Assembly: GCA_009733775.1 (NCBI GenBank)
Contig: WOGZ01000012.1
Coordinates: 1-64,000 of the forward strand
Length of the DNA stretch: 64,000 nt
From: Alectoria sarmentosa
Lineage: Eukaryota > Ascomycota > Lecanoromycetes > Lecanorales > Parmeliaceae
Direction: 5' to 3'
Shown: positions 58,823 to 64,000 of the stretch, piece after piece
Layout of the letters: the number at the start of each line of letters is the position of its first letter
Position numbering within the stretch: the first letter of the stretch is position 1
Notes under the pieces: generated by a model
Told to the model about the DNA's origin: nothing
Database searches by the model: none
What the model saw: the letters and a program-made list of their open reading frames with translations, nothing else
Position numbers and translations under genes: made by a program

Positions 58823-60888
58823 CCTGAATACGTACACGTACACTACAAGCCCGTGTCTCACTCATTCCCAAATAGGGGCAGCCAGTCAAAATGTGGTCGC
58901 CTCCTTGGTTTTAGTACTTTTGAAACAAGGCCTCACTCTCCGAAGTCAGCAAAAAAATATTGTTTCTTTCTCTTTCTCTCGGCTTAGCGCATATTCGAGT
59001 GACTCTATTTCCCTCATGGTACTGATCGACATGGCTCGTTCCGAGTCCATCATTTACTGGCTGATCAGTCCGATGATACTTGGCATTCACACACTGTCCG
59101 AACGATGATTGGAGGATTTGAGAATGCGTGCTTAGGAAGGCGCACTACCACCCCCTCTCCGAATATGCTAAGGCTAATGTTCCGCGATAGGGCACGATCG
59201 GCTCAGCCGTCGACACCAACTTGGAGAGACTTTATCACGAAGCTAGATCTATCAGTTGGGAATGCTGTCGGAGCGAACCGTTTCGAAGAGTCAAGCATAG
59301 CCTGCAATAGAAGCCCATGTTGCTCTCTCTTCCCAGCTCAAAACGTCTGCCTTCACTAGTCTCAAGATCCGTTTGCGGCGGATTAACGAGTGCCATTTGC
59401 TGTCCTTATGCTTTGATGCATAGCAACTGATCGAATGCGAAAGGAGGGACCTGGTCACAGCTACGAACAATATGAAAGCACTCATTTAGCACCATGGATA
59501 GCTAGGTAGATCACTATTGATAGCTAGTAAACCTGGCTTTGATGGTCGCCTTGTAAGTGTGAATTGTAAACTCAAACCCAAGCTCACTAATAGATAGTCC
59601 TTTGGGTAAAGTCAATGGCTCATCAACATAATTCCATCATCAATAATGGGATCTGAGAGTTTATGCCAATTGTGGACAGACGTGGCCTTTATGTAGATGG
59701 CATTTGGCCAGATACATCTAGATAGGAGACTGAGCCCAGCTATCTCCTCCATGCATCGGCCGTAAAATTCCACTGTGATTTCCATATATAGCACGCTTAC
59801 GGCGAGAGAGTGAGAGTAGTGTGTGTAAGCAAACTTCCCATAGCCGGCGCATGCATCCTCGAGATCGCCTTACCAATCCTTTCTCCCTCGTCCAACTCCC
59901 AAGAACGAACAGCAAACGAGCTCGACTGGTAGACATACACCGAAGTCAGCCAACACCAGAAGCTCTGTAAGCATCGTCCTATACATTATCCCCCAAGCAC
60001 TGCAGATGGTGTATCGAGTGAGTGAATGCGGTGTCAGGGACTCAATGAGTGTGCAATGACTTGTATTGGTAGTATGTAAAGAATACTATCTATGAGGAAT
60101 TACAAGTGTGCGCGAACATTCAGGTGTTGCGCAACAGAGTCTTGGCACGCTAACCCAATTGGGGTTAGTGCCACAGTACGCTAGGAGGGTGAAACCGGTT
60201 GAAACCATCACATGCGGTTTCGAGAGAAGCCGCCAACAGTTTGATTGAATCTCATACAAGTAGCCTGTGGCATCATCCAGAGCTCAGATCCATAGACATA
60301 CACCGAAGTCAGTCGATACGGAGAGCTCACAAGGGAGAGTGTGGTGGACGAGTGAAGGCTTTTTCAAAGAGAAATAGTCGTTGCAATGATTTTACCAGCG
60401 GCAAGGCTGAGAGAAGTGCTGAGTGTAGTACGGTCGTGGTGTTGCAGGATCCTATGCCTGATATGATAGAGGTAGTAGCGACAAGAACAGATACAAAAAA
60501 CATAGAGTACAATAGGTCTGCAAAGTCTCCTAGGTGATCTTGACCTAAGCAGCCATGTCTTCCAGGCTCTTCCGTAAGGCGTATCATTGTGGCCTCTTTG
60601 AAAGGGTGCGGCCACAGCTGTGGAGGCGCGGGCCCTTTTGGGTGGGTGTCTTCCGAAGCGTCCTGCTAGATTCTGCTGGAGACTCGAGCTAATACAAGGC
60701 CTTTCAAATATGCATCAGAGACCAGCTTTATTCTATCGTACTAGCAAGGCTGCCACGCACGTATGAGCTCCACGTTCCCGAGCAAGGAAGTAAAAATTGT
60801 AGAAAGTGAAAGGAAGAATCCATCCGTTGATGTTGGAGATTTAGCAAGGCGACAGGAAGAAGTAGCTAGAATTTGCTAGCCAGGCTGT
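58823..60888. other. Intergenic, about 2 kb
   Basis: No supported gene. A 19-bp exact repeat (agacatacaccgaagtcag) occurs at 59931-59949 and 60294-60312, each preceded 13-14 bp upstream by gagctc. A palindrome ctaacccaattggggttag lies near 60150. Frames are short and lack domains. Confidence 0.4.
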
Positions 60889-61881
60889 CTACGGGAGTTG
60901 TAAGAGCTCCGCAGGACCCTTTCTTCTAGTGCGCATTTTATGAGTAGACGGTAGAGCTGAAGGACGCTGTTTTGTTTGCGAGGATTTGGTGACCTTTGCG
61001 TTTCCTTTGACAGCAGGAGACTTTTTTTGCTTCGGCGATTGCTCGGTCAGCTTTCCTTTGACGGGAGGACGACCTCGAGGGCGCTCAGAGGGTGCCGAGG
61101 CTCTAAGTTTCGTAGCTGCTTGTTGAGCGCCTGATGCTGTGATAACTTTTTTGTTCCGAGTTGCCCTGCCGGTCGCAAAAGTCGACTCTGTCATGTCTCG
61201 CGCCTGTTCTTCAAGCTCCGAATGCACAGCATCAACCTTGTCAGCCAAGGACTTCCGAGTACTCTTATTCATTTTTGACGATGTCGATACTGTACTTGGT
61301 TTTCTGATTCTGTGGGTGGGATTGATCTCTGGTGTTCTCTGCCGCCTTCTTTGCTTCGCAGCGACCTTTTTAGGTGGCGTTGTGTTTCTTAGGGGCTCTC
61401 CTATGAGAGTTCCGGTTGGCGCGTTTGGGTCCACAGGAGTCTCCTGTTGTCTATCCTCATGTCTTCTGACCTCTGGATCGTTCTTTTCCCAAAACTCGTC
61501 GATGCCCATGCCAATCGGCTTGATTCCCCAGAATCTGTGTTCGTCACTCTTGACGAGTGTGTATATTCGTAGTTCTTCGTCAACTGCACTCCCCCAGATT
61601 GGTTTCCAGCCATTGCCACGATCAATGATGACTCGACTTAGCCAGTTGTTCTCTTTCCTTTTTTGTTCTGCCAACTTGACTTCGGCAGCTCTCTTACGAC
61701 CTTCAGGAGTGTTCAAATTGGGCTCAACCTTCGCTCTTTGTGCTTCTATGTGGGCGGTCAAAGCTGCCATGCCTTTCATAATATCCGGATTCATTGGGAC
61801 CATGTTTTCAAGGGTTTCACGGCGAGTGCCCAAGGTTCCAAACAGGGGGTGACCCTGATCCTCAGCTTGTTCGGCATCCAT
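60889..61881 (-). CDS. Hypothetical AT-hook-like basic protein
   Basis: A single exon of 330 residues. The N-terminal half is ordered and acidic (DIMKGMAALTAHIEAQRAKV; WLSRVIIDRGNGWKPIWGSA; DEHRFWGIKPIGMGIDEFWE). The C-terminal half is Lys/Arg/Pro/Ser-rich and contains ERPRGRPPVKGK, an AT-hook-type minor-groove binding core (RGRP), plus many KK/RR pairs suggesting nuclear localisation. I do not recognise the N-terminal domain. A decayed paralogue lies 3 kb to the left in the same orientation, so the gene was duplicated locally. DNA or chromatin binding is inferred from the AT-hook alone. Confidence 0.7.
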   Translation of the reverse strand: MDAEQAEDQGHPLFGTLGTRRETLENMVPMNPDIMKGMAALTAHIEAQRAKVEPNLNTPEGRKRAAEVKLAEQKRKENNWLSRVIIDRGNGWKPIWGSAVDEELRIYTLVKSDEHRFWGIKPIGMGIDEFWEKNDPEVRRHEDRQQETPVDPNAPTGTLIGEPLRNTTPPKKVAAKQRRRQRTPEINPTHRIRKPSTVSTSSKMNKSTRKSLADKVDAVHSELEEQARDMTESTFATGRATRNKKVITASGAQQAATKLRASAPSERPRGRPPVKGKLTEQSPKQKKSPAVKGNAKVTKSSQTKQRPSALPSTHKMRTRRKGPAELLQLP

Positions 61882-63016
61882 TTTAAAATACCCTTCGAGC
61901 TAAATCGCGACTCAATTGCAGTACTGGGTGCTCTGATAGGTCTGGTAATTTGGGTTTTAGAGTCAAGCTATGCGGGTGCACTCGAAGTTGGTGATATTCG
62001 ATCACTGCGCGATGAGCAAGGTGTCTCAATGAGTGGCGAAGAAAGAAGTGATATTCTGCTCGCAGTGGGGGGATGCAACGAGCACCTCAGAAAAGAGAGA
62101 TTTTTGAAGGGGATGATGTGCGACTCTGTCTGCGGCGATTTCAAGGTGAGGAGAGGGAGATGATAGAGCGAACGCAACATCTACTTGAAACCCACGGTCC
62201 AGATTTCTTGCCCGCGTAGAGAATAGATGGAGTATCGCAGAAAGGAAGACCGTGCTGGGCTTCTCCGGCGACCTTTCAGCAGGCCCACCGTCCACGGAGC
62301 TAGCAGTCTTGGCAGCGGCAGCGTGTCATCTAGCGCCGGGACTGAGTCTAAACTTAGACTTATCCTCACTATGTGACTATGAAAGCGTCAACAAATCAAA
62401 CACGACACTGAAGTACTTTCGACAAAGCCTCATTCTTTCCATTCTGATGGGCGCGTACGTACCTGGACAGATGCGAGGTCGGCCTGGATGTCCAATCATG
62501 GCCAAACTCGCTAAACTTCTCACTTTGCAGTTGAGGGGTCTGGTTGCAATTCCCAAGGGTCACCTGCTTATTCGAAACGTCAAAGTTCGGATGCAAGGTT
62601 GGATGCAAGATGATTCTATGCCTCACATGTGTTTTACAATGCATGAAAGTTCTAAATATGGTATACTATGCATCTTGCGAATCATGGGTGGGCTCAAGTA
62701 TGGGTCTTTTCCGCGGCAACACGCAATGTATGAAGCCGAGCTGCCTAGACAAGCTTAGCATCATTTCATGATGCCTCCCCCGTGATGGATATTCTTAGGC
62801 AAATTTCGCAGCCGTCAGTTAATCTTCACCTTGTAGGTGCCTATTCGCAGCTTTTAGCTTTGAACCTATCCGCAGCTGCGGCCTTGATGATCTCGGGTCT
62901 GGTACGTCACTCATAGCTCTTGAAACGATTTGTATTCAGTACTTCTGCGACTTTTATTCTCTTGCCTCAACGGATGATCTAACACGTGATGACCACTTTG
63001 TGCACTCCTATCTGTC
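61882..63016. other. Intergenic, one weak frame
   Basis: A plus-strand frame at 62252-62758 (168 codons) lacks domain similarity and is crossed by equally long frames on the minus strand. It includes the promoters of both flanking genes. Confidence 0.4.
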
Positions 63017-63056
63017 GCTATATAAATATCTTCCCTGCTATATAAATATCTTCCCT
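63017..63056 (+). promoter_or_regulatory. Duplicated TATA-box segment of the kinase promoter
   Basis: Two exact adjacent copies of gctatataaatatcttccct (63017-63036 and 63037-63056), each with a TATATAAATA box, ending 15 bp before the ATG at 63072. Because the second copy is too close to the ATG for a normal leader, the real start may be a later Met, or transcription may initiate from the first copy or upstream. Confidence 0.6.
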
Positions 63057-63071
63057 CATAGCAATATCGCA

Positions 63072-64000
63072 ATGGGCGAAGTCAAGCCTAGGAGCGATGC
63101 TGGCCAGCCGGATAACCCTTCAGATACCTTTGTGGCTCTCTACCTCACCGAGGAGACCGGCCGACCGTGCAAAACAAAGGACTACGAGATAACCCCGTTC
63201 GAAACTACAGACTCTGCAGGAACGCGAGTTGAAAGGCAGGCGTTACGGATTACCTTCGAAAAGAATACTTCCATCAAGCAGCAATGTCACCTTCTCACGT
63301 TTGGATCCGACGATCAACCGTGTAACATCATTCTTAAGGCAACTGAGGCCAGTCCAGTCCACTGCAAAGTCTACGCCCAACTGAACTCCGGCCCAAACGT
63401 TTGGGTGATAGAGGACACATCCGCCAATGGCACCGAATACATCGACGAAGAATCACGGCTCACCGGCATATCCAAAACGGTCGTCGGTCGCAGAGTCGCA
63501 GCGTATGGACTGTGTCGCATCCGAATTGGACGCAATCTTTTCACCTTTTGGTCGCCCTCAGATGAACAGGAGAAGTCCCGGCGTGAGCGTTGGTTCCAGC
63601 ATCTTGACCCCATTCTTGTCACCGAGGATCTGCTACAAGAACAACTACGAGGCGTTATAGCAGGTTACCGCCCTATAGATCTCATCGGCCACGGGGGAAT
63701 GGGCCAGGTATTCAGGTACATGGAACTGACGACGGGTCTAATGATCGCTGTCAAAGAAGAAGAGGTAAAGAATGACGAGGCTGATGAACGTGTCCGGAAA
63801 GAGATTGCGTATATGCAAAATCTAAGACATGTAAGTCGACTGGTGTATCTCAACATCCATCTATTGATTTCAAACAGTCGAACTTAGTTGAGTACATCAT
63901 GAGTACTTCAATAACAAAAGCGGGAGTCAAATCGTGGTTCACAGCTATGCCGCTGTACCAAGGAAGGTTGTGCGATATATTGCCCCTCGAGATTCCTGCC
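63072..64000 (+). CDS. FHA-domain protein kinase, 3' part outside the window
   Basis: Exon 1 (63072-63830) and exon 2 (from 63878, running off the edge) join in phase 0 (NLRH-SNLVEYIM). Residues about 70-160 form an FHA phosphothreonine-binding domain: LLTFGSD, SPVHCKV (S-x-x-H) and DTSANGT (the conserved NGT). After a linker the kinase domain begins at about residue 203 with the glycine loop IGHGGMGQVF and the ATP-binding Lys in IAVKEEE (residue 228). An FHA domain before a Ser/Thr kinase domain is the checkpoint-kinase (Rad53/Cds1/Dun1) order, but many fungi also carry lineage-specific FHA kinases. The catalytic loop lies beyond the window, so activity cannot be judged. Confidence 0.85.

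Noticed and set aside
1..64000. CRISPR arrays, operons and ribosome binding sites
   Set aside because: Eukaryotic nuclear DNA with spliced genes. No regularly spaced short repeats of CRISPR type were seen.

Overview
The window is nuclear DNA of a filamentous ascomycete (Pezizomycotina). The evidence is short GT..AG introns of about 45-110 bases, a HET-domain gene, a PTH11-like rhodopsin-domain receptor, Zn2Cys6 regulators, a cytochrome P450, and an AT-rich repeat carrying only C-to-T and G-to-A changes, the mark of repeat-induced point mutation (RIP). The exact genus cannot be read from the sequence.

Left edge (1-3347): two AT-rich RIP-mutated repeats. The second (about 579-3347) is recognisable as a dead hAT DNA transposon: a BED-like zinc finger near 1280 and a C-terminal dimerisation motif near 3010 survive, and its right end is intact. 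A 615-bp deletion derivative of the same element sits at 24705-25319 inside a gene and is flanked by a 63-bp target duplication. The next 20 kb holds a GT8 glycosyltransferase, a membrane-anchored aspartic-protease-like protein, an intron-bearing tRNA (probably His), an unrecognised multi-exon gene, an F-box-like gene with an RG-rich tail, a GT31-type glycosyltransferase and a broken F-box gene.

Middle (27-52 kb): P450, a 1238-residue protein with a degenerate GTPase domain, SAM methyltransferase, truncated AflR-like regulator, MFS transporter, PTH11-like receptor, HET protein, Zn2Cys6 regulator and, divergent from it, a short-chain dehydrogenase. This is the content of a specialised-metabolism neighbourhood, but no polyketide, peptide or terpene synthase is present. 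The TF/SDR divergent promoter carries two 41-bp repeats whose inverted arms co-vary, a good operator candidate.

Right part (52-64 kb): broken acyl-protein-thioesterase-like and double-psi-barrel genes, a 745-residue multi-pass membrane protein, an AT-hook gene and its decayed copy 3 kb away, a 187-bp foldback element with TA target duplication, and the 5' part of an FHA-domain protein kinase that runs off the window.

An overall theme is decay. At least six accessory genes carry a nonsense codon, frameshift, internal deletion or transposon insertion, and two of the nonsense codons are explicable as C-to-T in a CpA context. Long intergenic stretches contain only short overlapping open frames with no coding character that I could support.
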